The notes: generated from the sequence alone by a model not told the origin. 64,000 nucleotides of DNA from Datnioides undecimradiatus (GCA_008933995.1 WARS01000169.1:124001-188000); one strand, 5' to 3'; numbered from the stretch's first letter, positions 20,421 to 33,690 are shown. Translations and numbers: made by a program.

Positions 20421-23400
20421 GAGCTAAACTTTCACCTCAGTTCCCCTTTGGTGTTACGTAACACTGCTGAGATGGTTTCTTTGATTAAAGTGCAATGGCC
20501 TGTTGACTCGAAAACTTCAGAGGTATAGTCAATGAGTCCCAAGGTGCATTGCGAGCTGATGTGCACCCGGGAGTGACTTCTGGAGACCGCAGCGGTGAGT
20601 TGACTGATTTCACATCCAGGAAGTTAAAACAATCGAGATATAAATGTGTTGCGAGTTGGATGCAGCGCTGCGAGTCCTCCCTGTGGTCGCCGCCGGTATT
20701 GCAGCGAAACGTTTGCAAAAAGCTTTTTTCCGAATGACGATTATAACAAAGCCTAGGGAGTCTTTGTTGCACATCATCGTCACAACATAAAGCAATTCCA
20801 ACAAGCAACAAGCATGTCTGTCTGTAACAGTTGTGTTGGGCATGATGTAAACTTACTGGACCTTAACATTATCTAAAAATTCAATGTTTCTGCGTGAAGT
20901 GTTAGTGTATAATCCACATTTTAATAACAACGCGATTACATTGCGTAGTGTATCTCATGGTGAATTAGGATATCCCTGCACCCAGCCCAGAAGAAGGCAC
21001 GTTATTCATCATTAAAACTCCAACCTGTTTATTTACATTTGGGTTTGTTTATGGATTCCATGAGGTATAAATATCATAAATACTGTTGTGTTAATTTGCA
21101 GGTTTTAGTGTTGCAGGTCTGTTTTCCTTTGGACATAGCCAGGCTAACTGTTTTCCTATCTCTGTGTAATGCGCAGCCTTTTCAAACGCTATTTATCACA
21201 TGCTCCCAGCATCCAAACATAAAGTCTTGTTTTATTTGGCATTTGTTTTAAGCGCATGGATCTTTAGGTGCCGACGTTGCGTAAAGCTAACATCATGCTA
21301 CCCAGCTGTGCTGAAAGAAAAGCTAAACTTCCGTGATTTAGTTTCCATTCTGATCATTTTTATCTCACGTTTAGTCACCCGGTGGCCTGCTGGGAGGGAG
21401 AGTCAGTGGAGAAACCAGCCGGTGTGGTGATGTGTTCAGCAGGAGGCCGGGGAACGGTCGGGGCAGTGTTTGTTTCACGGTGATAAGCAGAGTGAGCAGT
21501 TTGAGTGTTTATCTGATCCTCCCTGTTCCACATGGCTGATACCTCCGCAAGATACCGGCCGTGTTGTAAAATTAGATAGCTGAGCGGCTCCAGCTGAGAA
21601 TATCATCATCTTCCCCGCTTTTGTCTTCGTCCGTCCATCCCAAATGTGAGCTCGGGAGTCCCGCTGGGGCCTTAAATAGTTCCCCAGAAGTTCACCAACA
21701 GTATCAGACTGAAAATGATGACTATTAACATTTGCACGCTATAATTTGTCACCGTGCGTCCCACCTACTCTGGAGTCAAACTTAAAAACACTGGAGCAGC
21801 TCAGAGCCCTTGATATGAAGAAGTCTGCGTGGACAGTCGATCCATTTCACAGTGTTCATTCCTGTGCAGCTTGAGCCGTCTGGCATTAGGCTGCATCACG
21901 CTCTCATGTCAGGGAAGAGAAGTTCAAGTCTTGGGTGGAGCCGACAGATGGAAGGATTCATACCATACAGTAAACATCTTTTCTTACTTACCGAATGCAA
22001 AACTCATTATTTTCTCTTCTCCTCTGCAGAGCACTTCCCTCCTCAGAACTCTCACACGATCTAAATTCAGTTTTCAGAGTTTTGTTTTGTTTTGGTTTTC
22101 ACGGCCGTGTACTTTTTAAATCCCCACCCGGCTCTTGCTCTTGTCCTAATCAGTTGGTATGTGTGTCATTGCGGCGAAGCACGAGGTTGACTTCCTGCCA
22201 GGGCTGATATACAGCAGATCAGAGGTCATATAAACAGGAATTCAGAAATACACTTGCAGGAGGGCCTATTTTTACTTGAGCATGAACACTTCCATTTTAC
22301 GTCTGTTTTCCAGAAATGGGCGATGGAAATCTTCCAGTAACGTGAGGCAACATCTCGTGTTTTGGTCTGGTCGAGATGGAGTTTTTAGCTTTGAGAGAGC
22401 GATGATTTTTCCCTTCCTACGTCACGACGTATCAAGATAAATGAAGAGGGTTACGTTTCAATGTGATGTTCAGGAGGTGTTTCAGCTCAGGAGAAGACAT
22501 CCTCCACTGATCCTTTTTATACCACAGTCCTAAACGTACTTTTCCAGTTTTCGTCTCGTACACGCTCTCGGTGTCGACTCATGTCACAAACTTTTGACAG
22601 GAGTCCCCGCATCCACCCATCAGCCCGTTTCCCTTTTTGCATCACCCAATTCCATCTGTTCCTAACTTTCTCCATTCCTGTGTTTGTTCCCTTCATCTCC
22701 GACGCGCTGCCTCTCAGCTATCTTTCTTCTTTCTTTTTTTAAGAAGTATGTGAGAGCGCAATCATGGAGACTCCAAGCTTTTCCGCACAAGCAGCCAAAT
22801 TTATCCTTGTGGTTTTCCGCATGTTTATTTTGGGTTTTCTTGAGGGACGACATATCTGCGGGAAAACCAAACGGCCCGGAGCGGGTGCTTTCCCTCTGGG
22901 GATCATCGCGGCGCAGGGTAAAAATAGGAAAGTCTTTTTTGGGAAATGGAATTAAGGATTGGTGAGCGCCTCCCGAGGGTCCCGCTCTCGCAGAGCTGGG
23001 ACAGGACGGGAGAGATCATCACTCATTTATTCCTTTGTTTGTTTTTCTTTCATTCCGCCCCTTCCATTCCACAGAGCTTGTGAAAACAACAATTTGGGTC
23101 TTGTTTTAGACACAATAGGAAAAGCACCACACCAGCCATTGGCCATTTTTAATATCGCTGTAATTTCTCCGTGCAATTAGCACCAAAACATCCCGTAATT
23201 ACATCTCCAACAGATTAAACAAATCACCACCCGTCTCCTCCTCCACCGCTCATTTCTCCTTTCCACCGTCTGCTGCTGTATATAAATCTGCTCCTCGGGA
23301 ACGATTAGTCTCCGTCATCCCTTTCAAAAACTCTCCTGCACCGTCCCTCGCGCTTTTCTCTCAGCTGAACTCGATGGCTGTCGCTGTAGGATGTGCGTGT

Positions 23401-25560
23401 GGGTTGGGAGGAATTCTGGGATAGGAAAAAACCTCCTCCGCTCTGACTTCTCGGTTTGACCTGTGTTTAACATGCTGTCTGTTACGGCAATCTACTACTA
23501 CTACTACTACTGCTACTGCTGCTGTTGCATTCATTGGGAATTGTTCCCGTGCAGGGTGGGCGACCTGCTCAGATTGCATCGGGGGGGATGGTGGGCGAGC
23601 AAATTGTTTAGGTCACTCACTCACTTTTTCCTGCAGCCAACCTGCAGAAGTCTTTAGAATGTTTGACTTTGCTGATGTTGGCCTTCATCCAGCGCTGTCA
23701 TCAATACGCTGGAGGTTCCTCCCTGCAAAACCCTTTGACCTCTGATAATTCATTCTTCACTTAAAGGCAGTGATGTGAGTTTTCCAAGCCAGTGAATGAG
23801 TATGAAAGCTTGCCCTGCCATGAAGCTGTCAACGCACCAAAAAAGAATGTTAGCGCTCCGGCTGTTGGTGGAGAGTTTCAGTGCCCCGTGTTGGTCTGAA
23901 TGCTGCAGCCGTACCCTGAATATCTGCAATCAATCAACATAAAAATCACTATCTTTAATTTTTAACCCCTAGTTACCTTACTGTTATTTGTTAAACAAGT
24001 ATAATGCTTTATAACTATTTACTTTAGGTGTTGTTACAATATCAGACAGAGTGAAGCACATACAGTGTGGGACTGACTTTTCGTGCCATAATTCGGAGCT
24101 TTTACTTCTACAACCATTCTGCAAATCCAGACACATTGTTAATAAAGGTGCATTTCACAGATTTTCCAAGGACGAGTCTGCTATCCAGTCGCAGGAAGCA
24201 GTGCCCTGCTTGTAAAAGCAGTTGCATAATGTCATTTTGTTTAATCTGCAGGGCATTTAAAATAAGAAATAACAAAAATCCAAGTGATGTCATCAGGGAT
24301 GTCAGGTTATCCCAACAGAGAGCCTGAGGTTGAGACGGAGGATTTAATACAAGTGGGCGTGAAGTTGGGACTAACTAATAGCTTTGCTTTGATGGTTTAT
24401 GTCTGAATGTCTGTCTTTGTCCCCGAAATGAAAGGAATTGCAATATTACATTGTTTGATTACTCTTTAAAATACTTTAAAAAGCTTGTGGATGGGTGTGT
24501 GTATATCAGTACTTATTTATGTCCAACAGTATATACAAGTTTTAACCATGATGGAACCCGTCAGTACCTGTTGCACAAGAAGAGCAACAGCAGTGTTTCT
24601 CCTTAATGCACTTGGACAAATTGCCCATCATCAGAATACACAAACTCTGTCATAGTCAGTATTCAGTAATAGTACTGAAGTCATCATTTCCCATCTCTTC
24701 TTGCCTCATTCCGTAATCGCCGCTCCTAATTGCGTGGGCAGACGTGTAACTAGTGCGAACAGCAATTTAGTGGGAAGCAAAAAGGGGATGTGTGTGGTTG
24801 GCAGCTGTCCGTCTGGTGCCATCAGCAGATATCTGTATGATGCGGAGCCGACATATGAAGGGAGAAGTGTGATGCAGAGAAAACTCGGGGAAAACCGTTT
24901 AAATGTACCGACGGCAGGGATGTTAAACATTACTCGTGACACAAACAGCACGCGGGGTTTAAATGGAGTGCTGCCCAGTGGCTGTGGACCACTGAAACAC
25001 TGCATCAAATGTGACGCGACGACTGTTCCTCCCCACTTTCCTATAGCATGCTGCCTGGAAGCAACTAGAACGTCCACGTCAGCACTGACCACAGCTTTCT
25101 TCACTCAGCTGGTCACTTGGGTGTGGTTGGGGCTGAGTGGACCGCTGTCACTGTGACTAACAAGAAACATGTGCACGTACGCAAATATAAACAAACCTAC
25201 AGGCTGTTATATGTTGCACAAGAGCACTCATGAGCGGGTTCACGCAATACACAAGTCCTTAAAGGCAGCACGAGTGTTTGTGGGAGAAATTCATATTCAA
25301 AACATCGTTTGGATTCTGTTTGATATACAAAGTGGTTGTGTGAAGGCTGCAGCAGTGATTGGAACCAGAAACCAGGAGGACATAGAATCGAAACACCTAG
25401 AATGAAGACACGGGGTCTTAAAGTGCTGCTCCTGAATCATAAAAGCAGAAGAAACCTAAACTGCTTTTAATGACATTTAATTGCACTTACAGTAAGATCG
25501 GTGCTTAGCAGGATCCAAGTACATGAAATATGCTTGTTTTGTTGATTTTAAGTGACCATT
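20421..25560. other. Non-coding interval
   Basis: No gene seen. It contains a cluster of GATA motifs (21,480-21,580), a segment with a perfect RUNX site and FOX-like motifs (22,800-22,900), a homeodomain-rich segment (23,120-23,225) and a CTA/CTG trinucleotide run (23,492-23,528). A 151-codon open frame at 24,701-25,156 has a competing frame on the other strand and no recognisable domain. Confidence 0.6.
23492..23528. repeat. (CTA)n(CTG)n trinucleotide repeat
   Basis: About six or seven CTA units followed by mixed CTG/CTA units. Not inside a recognised exon. Confidence 0.9.
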
Positions 25561-25639
25561 CAGTTCACCAAACCCCAGACAGAAGACAAGAATCTCTCTG
25601 CAGGAGTTGGATGTGTTCGTAATATGAAGCCTGACTAAA

Positions 25640-25830
25640 GAGAGGGTTAGCTTAGCTTTGCATAAAAACTAGAAATGGAATGGAAATGGAAACAGCTGGT
25701 CCGGCTTTCCAAGAAATCGACAGATAGTCTGACACATAAAAATAAAATGAAATAAAAAAAGATGTGTGTCAACTAATGAGCTTCCAATATGCTGTTTTCC
25801 ACGTTTTAATGCTAAGCTAAGCTAATCTAC
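25640..25830. repeat. Dispersed fish repeat with TTAGCTTAGC terminal inverted repeats
   Basis: It begins GTTAGCTTAGCT (25,646-25,657) and ends GCTAAGCTAAGCTA (25,811-25,824), so the ends are inverted copies about 165 bases apart. Between them are GGAAACAGCTGGTCCGGCT and an A-rich middle. It is the same family as the fragment at 11,945. The size and inverted ends fit a non-autonomous DNA element. Confidence 0.6.
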
Positions 25831-26064
25831 ACCAGCTACACTTTCAGATGGCTGTGTGTAATATCAGTCTACTCATCTGTCTCCAGGAATGACATCAATT
25901 GCATCCAAAGTATGATCTTTAAGGAGGACCACACGATCGTTGAAATATTTATTTTGACCCAAGTATAAGAGAAAGTAAACATAAAGCCAAAAGGAAAACA
26001 ACGCGGTGCAGTAAAACCTGTAGAACCTAGTGATGGAGGTGCGGGGACGAAGACAGAAGCTGGC

Positions 26065-26118
26065 GAGATTGGTTTCACCTGGGTGACATCATAATATCAC
26101 CCAGGTGAAACCAATCTC
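26065..26118. repeat. Perfect 22-bp inverted repeat (hairpin)
   Basis: Arm 26,065-26,086 is the exact reverse complement of arm 26,097-26,118, with a 10-base AT-rich loop at 26,087-26,096. Transcribed from either strand it would fold into a perfect 22-bp stem. Flanks outside the arms do not continue the pairing. Confidence 0.95.
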
Positions 26119-26609
26119 CCACGATGAGCTGACTCTGCTCTCCAGGAAAGAGCCACGGACACGGAGAGCTTCTCCACCGAGAGTCGTCACAAAGCGAGAG
26201 CTTTTCCCAGAAGCCATTCAGACGCTTCGCAGGAGGAAACCGCAGGTGAAAATGAAACAGTTAATCATGACAATAATGTTTCTGTTTCAGCTGCTGCAGT
26301 GTCAGGGTCTGACAGAGCGTGGCATTGTTCCTCAAACTCATGTACTCAATCCACCTTAGTTATCCAGCACTTAAATCCTGTAGCTCTTGAGAAAAACATG
26401 TATGTAGATATCCTCAATGCACAATTCAATCTAATTTTTGACTTCTACAATCTAGAAAAGACACTTGAATCACTGAATTAGACTTTTTTCAAAATCAGTA
26501 AAATGTAATATACAGTTTCTTTGTTGTCCAGCTCTTAATCATCTCTAACTGACAACACCCTTTAATCCTCAAACCAGAGAGGAGTGCATTCTTGGAGTTG
26601 CTTATTTGG

Positions 26610-26626
26610 AGGTCAGGACAAGGTCT
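26610..26626 (+). promoter_or_regulatory. DR5 nuclear-receptor motif (RARE-like)
   Basis: AGGTCA, five bases, AGGTCT. The first half is perfect and the second has one mismatch to RGKTCA. Five-base spacing is the classic retinoic-acid-receptor/RXR arrangement. Binding is not shown. Confidence 0.3.
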
Positions 26627-29125
26627 CTGGCCTTGGACCCGCTCAGAGGATTAATGAGTTTTTAAAAGCAGCTTGTCACCTCAGATACTGAGAGAACCGC
26701 TGCAGGACAGATGTTGGGGTTTACAGTTGGAGGATGGTTTTGACTGTTTGATTTACCTTTAAATGTTTGAATAGCATATGGATCAATTTGGGTTTCTTTC
26801 AGAGAGATCTAACTGCATCATATTCATCACCGCGGACTGGCCGGATGGGACTTTAGGCTTTCCCACAGCCTATAGTGGTCCACCTGGATCCAACAGTGAG
26901 TCCTGGTCTAGAGGACTGTAATTCTGTGTGTGTGTGCAACACCAGAGTCAAGGTCCCCCATCAAAGAGGAAATGACTTCACGAGCCTCTGAGGCCTCTGC
27001 AGTGCCTGTGGGGGGGGGGGTAACATACCCCTATGCATGTGCACACACACACACACACACACCCCCGCAAGCATGCATTAGTGCCCACAGCAGGCTGCAA
27101 CACACAAATGCACAACTAACAGCAGGAACGGACATGTATGCACTTTAAACACATACACACACACACACTCCGGCGTGTCACCTCCCAGGTCGGGTGCTGA
27201 GTGTGTTATTTATTTTAGCCAGCCTGTGTGAGAGTTAAAAATGGAATGTTTCAGCTACATAAAACACTTCCTGTTTTGACGACTCCCTCACTGAGCTGTT
27301 CCCTCAGCTAAATAGTCCCAGAGCACCACGTAATGGCAGTCTGACACACAGGAAAAAATGTGTGTGTTTGCATCAACACAAGACTGTCCTCTATGTGTGT
27401 GTGTGTGTGCGTGTGTGTGTTGTTGCACCTCCTCCCCACCCGTCTGCCTGTTTGGTTTGCACAGTTGCTCTTGTCTTGGTGCTCTTGTTTATTTGCTTTG
27501 CCGCCTGCGCCTTGTGCGTGTGAGCGCGCACGCGTGTCACAACAAGAACAGGAAGAGGGCACGGCGCTCTCATTCCCACCTTATTTATATTCAGCAGATG
27601 ATCTCGACGAACAGGCCTCGGCTCTTCCAGTATTTCCTCAGTTCATCATATTTTCTCAAACCGCAGGTCAGGGCCCACATGTGGGCTGCAGGTCCCACTC
27701 TTCCTACACTGCACTAGAGTGGCTCTCTTGAGTCAAGAAAACAACACTGAGAGGATGATCATAATGAGGCGTATTAGTAAAATGTATTATCGAGAGAGAG
27801 GGAGAGAGAAAAAACCCCTGAGAAGCCCTGGAGGATGTGTGAAGGAGAATGGAAAGTGTTCTTGTTGGCCGGTAGTGGAAAAACGCCTCACTCAGACACT
27901 TCGTGTTGTTTTTTTCCTGTGATTTGTAACCCACTCGTATGTGGCGGTGATACATCGGGAGCCCACAGATGAGCAAACCTCCACCTGCTCCGATGCAGCT
28001 GCAGCGTGGCCAGTTGTGCTGGCAGCTCCCGGCCCGCGAATGAATACGGCTCTGTCATCGTCGGGGAGGAGTGCGGGAACGGATCAGCTTTTCCAAAAAA
28101 AAAAAAAAAAAAAAAAGTTGAAACAGTTTAAACATTAACTGAAGCTCAAAGTTCATTCAAAAATAATCTGTCCTGCAGCTGCAATGATCTCAATTAATCA
28201 GAGAGAGTGAGTCTGATTGTTCATCAAGTAATAGTTTTGGTCATTAATCAACAATGATGTGAAGATTTGATGCCTTTGGGCAGAGGGAAATAATAACAGG
28301 CACCCTTTACTGTTCTTTGACATTTTGTAGACAAAGCATTTATTCATATAATGGGCAGAATAACTGTCAGATGAATAAAAAACAATAAAATAATCAGGAA
28401 TTATTGGAGAGCAAACACTTGCAGCTGCAAGATTACAAGAGCACCACAGACTGGAACTTTTTTTTTTTAAGCGCAGGAGTTGATTTGCTTTTTGATCACA
28501 GTAAACGATCTTCATCAGGAGGTGGAACCAAGTATTAAGTGTTAAAAACATGTATTGAATAATAAAGACTGCAGTTGCTGCTGCTACAGCCCATGCTACA
28601 TCTGTTAAGAAGTTGTCCATCTTGCATTTTTACATTTACGCATTTAAGCAAGCCGTCTCTATAAGAGGTCTGCAATGTAACCGTTAGCCCAGCTCATTCC
28701 ATAGATCTGATTAAAAACAGATAATCGTCTAATGGCAGGAATCCTAGATCCAGATGTCTGATCATGTGATGTTTGGCAGAAGACCCGACCGTCTTCTGTC
28801 CAAAACGCTCGCAGGTTTTTTCAGACGTTCCGCTGACAAACCAAAGAAAACATAAACTCCGGCGGAGAGGATCGAGCTGCCGCAGATGAGCGCTGATTAC
28901 ATCTTTACACATGTGACATTGTTGACTTCTGGCTCGCCGGAGTTACAGGTGTTTCCAACAGCAAAGTACGTGATGCCGTACTCACACACGCACACCTCCC
29001 ACCCACTGCCTTTAAACCACGAGCCCACCGCTAAGGCAAAACAACATATAGACATTTCCTATAGAGCTGTGGCATGTATACAGGCTGTGGTGCTGCTGCT
29101 GACACTATCTGCATTTTGAATCTGT

Positions 29126-29372
29126 GCACACACACACACACACACACACGCGCGCGTGCAGGAACACACACACGTTTATTTTTTCTTTTTCTGTCGCTTA
29201 ACACCTTTTGTCTGTCTCACCCACAGCTCCTGTCTTTGTCTTCACGCGCACACACAAATACACACACCTCACCTTAGAACATTTTCACTCTCTCGGCCCC
29301 AACACAGCCGCCCACACACACACACACACACAGACGGACGGACAGACAGACAGGCAGACACACACACACACA
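29126..29372. repeat. CA/CG alternating cluster
   Basis: (CA)n at 29,126-29,149 runs directly into CGCGCGTGCA, a purine-pyrimidine alternation likely to adopt Z-DNA. Further (CA)n blocks follow at 29,313-29,331 and 29,357-29,373, with GACGGACGGACAGACAGACA between them. Confidence 0.9.
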
Positions 29373-32300
29373 CCCCCTTTCCTTTCCCTCCCTCTAATCC
29401 CTGCAGCTGTTGCTCTTACTCACACTGCTGCCTCCTCCAGACAAAACCTCATCTGTGTGCGTGTGTGTATAAGTGTGTGTGTGTGCTGGAGAGGGACAGA
29501 GTTACAGATAGGAAAAGCTAGATTCTGAATGAAGGAGGTGGGACGGACAGGCAGAGCGAGGGGGGAGACGTAAATGAGAGGATGGGAGACGGAGAGGCTG
29601 AAGAAAAATCCCCTCCAGTTTTCCCCCGAGAGAGCCTCCGTCCTCCCTTTCTCCCAGACCCATTGTGTTCCCTCTTCACCTCCTTCCTCCGTCCATCCAT
29701 CTCCACATCCTCGGCAAATACAGCACTCGGCATTCGGATATCACAAATCCATCAGCTCCATCTGGCTCCATCGTGAGCGTCAAGTGGAGAGTTGGCTGCG
29801 TGCAAATAATAGCTAAATATATAACAGGGATGTTATGTCTCAGGAAAGATGGCTGCGGTTTGGAAGGAGCTCACTTCTGCCTTGCTCGGAGTGAAAGCTC
29901 TGATAAAGCATGATCTGATATGTCTGATGCGTTTCCAAATTAAGATGCATGGACACAGGAAATCTCTTGTTTATAGCTCTCCTTCTCTTTTTTGTTTCTC
30001 TCTCTCTGCTAAATCCACATTTTGGCTCAAAAACATGAACATGAAGTAATCATTTTAATTCAGTTCTGGCCAGTTTGAACGTTCACTAACACAGTCTGCT
30101 GCTCACAGCCACCACAGCCCAGGATCGCAAGGTGACGGGCACACTCAGAAGCGCTTGTTTGGATGGCTCATCAGCTTCGGAAACCCCCCCCCCCCGTACC
30201 TTTCCCACGTAGGAATCGGGGTGGGCTTGTCTAATAATTTCTGTTACTTTCCAAAACCAACAGACTTCACGCCCACTTCACACTATGATTTCTTCTCTCT
30301 TAAGCTTTGGCGTTCGTGTGTTGCGCAACTCTTTCTGTCACTTTTTTGTGTGCGACACTATGAACTCCATCCAGGAAAAACAATGTCCAAACGTACAACT
30401 TCACCCCCATATTGAATGATTATGGCAGCTCCCCTCCATCCTGTGATGAATGCAATGACAACGCCTTCAAGGGTGACCGCAATACACATACTTCTGCCCT
30501 CCAACATGGTCTAACAACAGATTGCCTGGAAAAGTTCTTTCCTTGCATAGCCCGTTCCTCTCAGAAGGAACCTTCTTCATGTTGATGGATGACAGTGAGT
30601 CCTACTTAGTCTGTGGAAACAGTTGCAGAAAGTCCTCTGTGGCTGTGGAAGTCCAGAAAATAACCCTAATGATGTCATCTCCGCTCGGGCTACTCGAGAC
30701 CACCCATTTATAATCTAGTCTGCGTTTGAACATGGAGCCGTGAAGTTTGAAAGATTTGACAATACCAGAGTCTAATGAGAAGATGCTGTCGGGTAAGTTG
30801 CGTTATAGGAAATAAAGGATCCATACTATGGACAGAGAGCCCATTTGCACAGGGATTACATTTGAATATTTGCTAATTCAAAGCAAATGTGCATTGTGAC
30901 TGGAATGCTAGCAGATTAGCCAAACCATCACCAAACGTCATGAGATAACAAGAGAGTGGAGCACATGGAGTGGATGCAGGATGATCTAACACCGGTGCTA
31001 CTGAGCTACTAGACTAGCACAGATCCCCCTTTTGCAGTAGATGTAACATAGCCTAATTATCAAGGCTACAATAAGTTCATCTTCTTATTTCCCTCGTCCG
31101 GGGACACGTCATGCTTGGAGACCTGTCTGCTGGCTCTGCCTACCTAGCTTGCACGCTGACATTCAATCCAACTGTAGACATTCTTATGCTAAGGAGAACA
31201 TTTATCTATACCAGGTGCAAAGGCAGATGCCTGCGATCAAATGTCATTTCCCGCAAAAATCCAGGAAAATGCTGTGTGACACCACCGGGCGTACATGGCG
31301 CCTGCCACTTCAATTTTCACAATAAAGTGTGTCCCTCAAGTCGCCGAGCTTTACTGAGGTGCAACACTAAGTCGCTGCAGTCCTCCTCTGTACCTTCTCT
31401 CACAATCCTTGAAGTATGGAGTATGGAGTGTTACAAGCACCGTGACCTCGAAACCCCACGTGCACCACCTCCAGACATTAAGTAGCCACCGTATTTAAAT
31501 GTCTGGGCTTGATCTTCTCAGCGTCCTCACCACCTCTGAGTCCAGTTGGTACAAACCACTAAAAAAAAGTTTCCTGATTGCAGAAACTACTTGGAAACGT
31601 CGTCCAGGCCCAGAGTGTCGTTGCATAATGTTTCTGTCCCTGTGTAAATCAGCCACAGGTGCTGTCACAGCTGCTGAATGACTTTGTGTCATTTTAATGG
31701 GCTGTATCAGATATGCCTGTCATATCCAGATGTCTAAATTCACACATGCTATTGCACAGTAGGGCCCGGAATTACAAACACACACACACGCTTTCATGTT
31801 CAGTACTCATCAGGGGGGATTTAAGCAGTTTGAGACCCGGTGATCAGTCGGATGTTTAAAAAAAAAAAAAAAAGGCAATTAGTGACCTCATGGTGATATT
31901 TCTTTTCAATTTTGTTTCTCACATGTAACGAAAATACGAGCTTCCTGTTTTTTAACAGGAAGGGAGTGAGTTCATTTCACCTGGTTTGTTCTTCTCTGCG
32001 CGGAAGGGTTTCTATTTTTCATTCAGTAATTTCCGACGCCGCTTTATGACTCTGCCGCTCTTGTAAACAGCCGTAATGTGCTGGACAGAACGAACCGTCT
32101 CCACCGCCTCCATCAGGCTTGTATACATCGCTGGCAGCGTTACGTACACACCGATGTTTGGACGAAACCGGGGTTTATTTACATTTGAGTTAGGCCTTAA
32201 CAACAAGCTGTTAAACCCCACTGAAATATGACTGTTTGTGCAGGCTGCGCGCTCCTAATGATGTGCTGTTGTTAGGGGCTGATTCATATCTGTTTTTATC

Positions 32301-33640
32301 AGACTCGTAATCACACCGTCACTCTGTTACACAACCCGCACACAAGTGGGATTGTTTTCCTTGAAAGTACGGCATCGTCGTATGGCACATTTCAGCCTGC
32401 CATAGATCGGTGAATATCAACAGTGTTTCCTGAGAGACAGCCCCGTCTTCGTGATGTCACTGTGAGGCAAACGCTGGATGCGCCTCATTAGTTTCTGACG
32501 AAGGAGTGTATATGGTGGAGTTGTTGCAGCGATAGCATCCATGGATGATTTGGAAGCATCTCCCGCTTCATAATTCACGCCGCCAGCCGAACATTTGTTG
32601 CCAGTGCAGCACTACACAATGTTGATGACCTCACATGTGCTATAGGTTCAGAGCTGTGTCTGCGTGTGTGCGTGTGTCCTCTGTGGTTCACTAGCAGTGA
32701 AGAAAAAGACATGACCCGTGCTGGAAGGCCGCTGCCGGAGAGGCCAGAACCACACCACTTAACCTCTGCGCACACACACACACACACACACACATACAGT
32801 ATATGCATCCACACTGAGTCCTCACCACATCCATTCACCGTAAAATCCCCCAGCATATGGATGCTATAAATTCAAACAGACCCATAAATTCTTGAGCGAC
32901 ACGTTTCAGCTTTTTTTTTTTTTTTTTCTGCAAAACTGTTCCGACTCCTCTGGGTTTGATGCCGGTTTTTATAAGAGGTTAAAGCCGTAACTCTTTCCAA
33001 AAAGACAGCTGGCATGTTAAATCGAGCGTGATATTGACAAGTCGTGCTCTCCGACACCAGGGTTCAAACAGCTCTGTTACATATTTGATAAGAAGCGAGA
33101 GTCCTGGGCCGAGTCTTTGTGCCTCTTCCGCTTAAAGAAGAGAAAATCGCCGTTGAAATGTAATTTTTATGAACGATCGCTCTCTCGACATTTCATTCTT
33201 TGCTAATAACAACAAAGGCCACTTGACAAGCGCTGCAATAAATGCGTGGATATGAAATGAAAGAAAAAAAAAAATGTCAGAAATTCAAAACAGTTCACTG
33301 CGCCAAAGTTTCAGAGGCAAGGCATTTTAAGGTCCCGCTTCCTAAATTATGCAGTCTTTCAGCAACTGCTAATAAAACAAGATGACAAAACAATGTGTGT
33401 TTCTGCATGTTGGGTAGGAAGTGAGTGAGTGAGTGAGTGCTGGGAAGCCGGGGAGTATTGCATGTCATCTAACACTAACATTCTTTAAGTAGGTCAAGAA
33501 GAGAAGTGATTCCCAGCCTTTTCCATAAACCTCCTGACGTAATACTGACCTACAAAACAGCAGCAGCTGCTGGGATCAAGGGTCTGGACCTCATCTTATC
33601 CCCTCCTTCCTTCTCCTGCTCCACCTCCTCTTTGTCCTCC

Positions 33641-33690
33641 TCTCCTTTCCTTTCCATTCCTTTCCTTTCCTTTCCTTTCCTTTCCTTTCC
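33641..33690. repeat. (CCTTT)n pentanucleotide repeat
   Basis: About nine CCTTT units with one CCATT interruption; a pyrimidine-only strand. Confidence 0.9.

Larger units (their letters stand above)
26119..33640. other. Non-coding interval rich in simple repeats
   Basis: No gene recognised. It holds CA/GT microsatellites (27,040-27,062, 27,395-27,421, 29,126-29,372, 32,768-32,793), poly(A) or poly(T) runs (28,095-28,116, 31,857-31,874, 32,911-32,927), a DR5 nuclear-receptor motif (26,610-26,626) and a splice-flanked 93-base segment (26,803-26,895) judged doubtful. Confidence 0.6.

Noticed and set aside
24701-25156. 151-codon open frame with a 132-codon frame on the opposite strand
   Set aside because: No recognisable motif, no splice context and equal openness on the other strand. 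Most likely chance, though it is the least easily dismissed long frame.
26803-26895. 93-base segment with good acceptor and donor and one open frame
   Set aside because: No protein similarity recognised and no neighbouring exons. Splice-like pairs of this quality occur by chance in 64 kb; kept only as a note.
28198-28620. 140-codon minus-strand frame
   Set aside because: AT-rich sequence without recognisable domain; judged chance.
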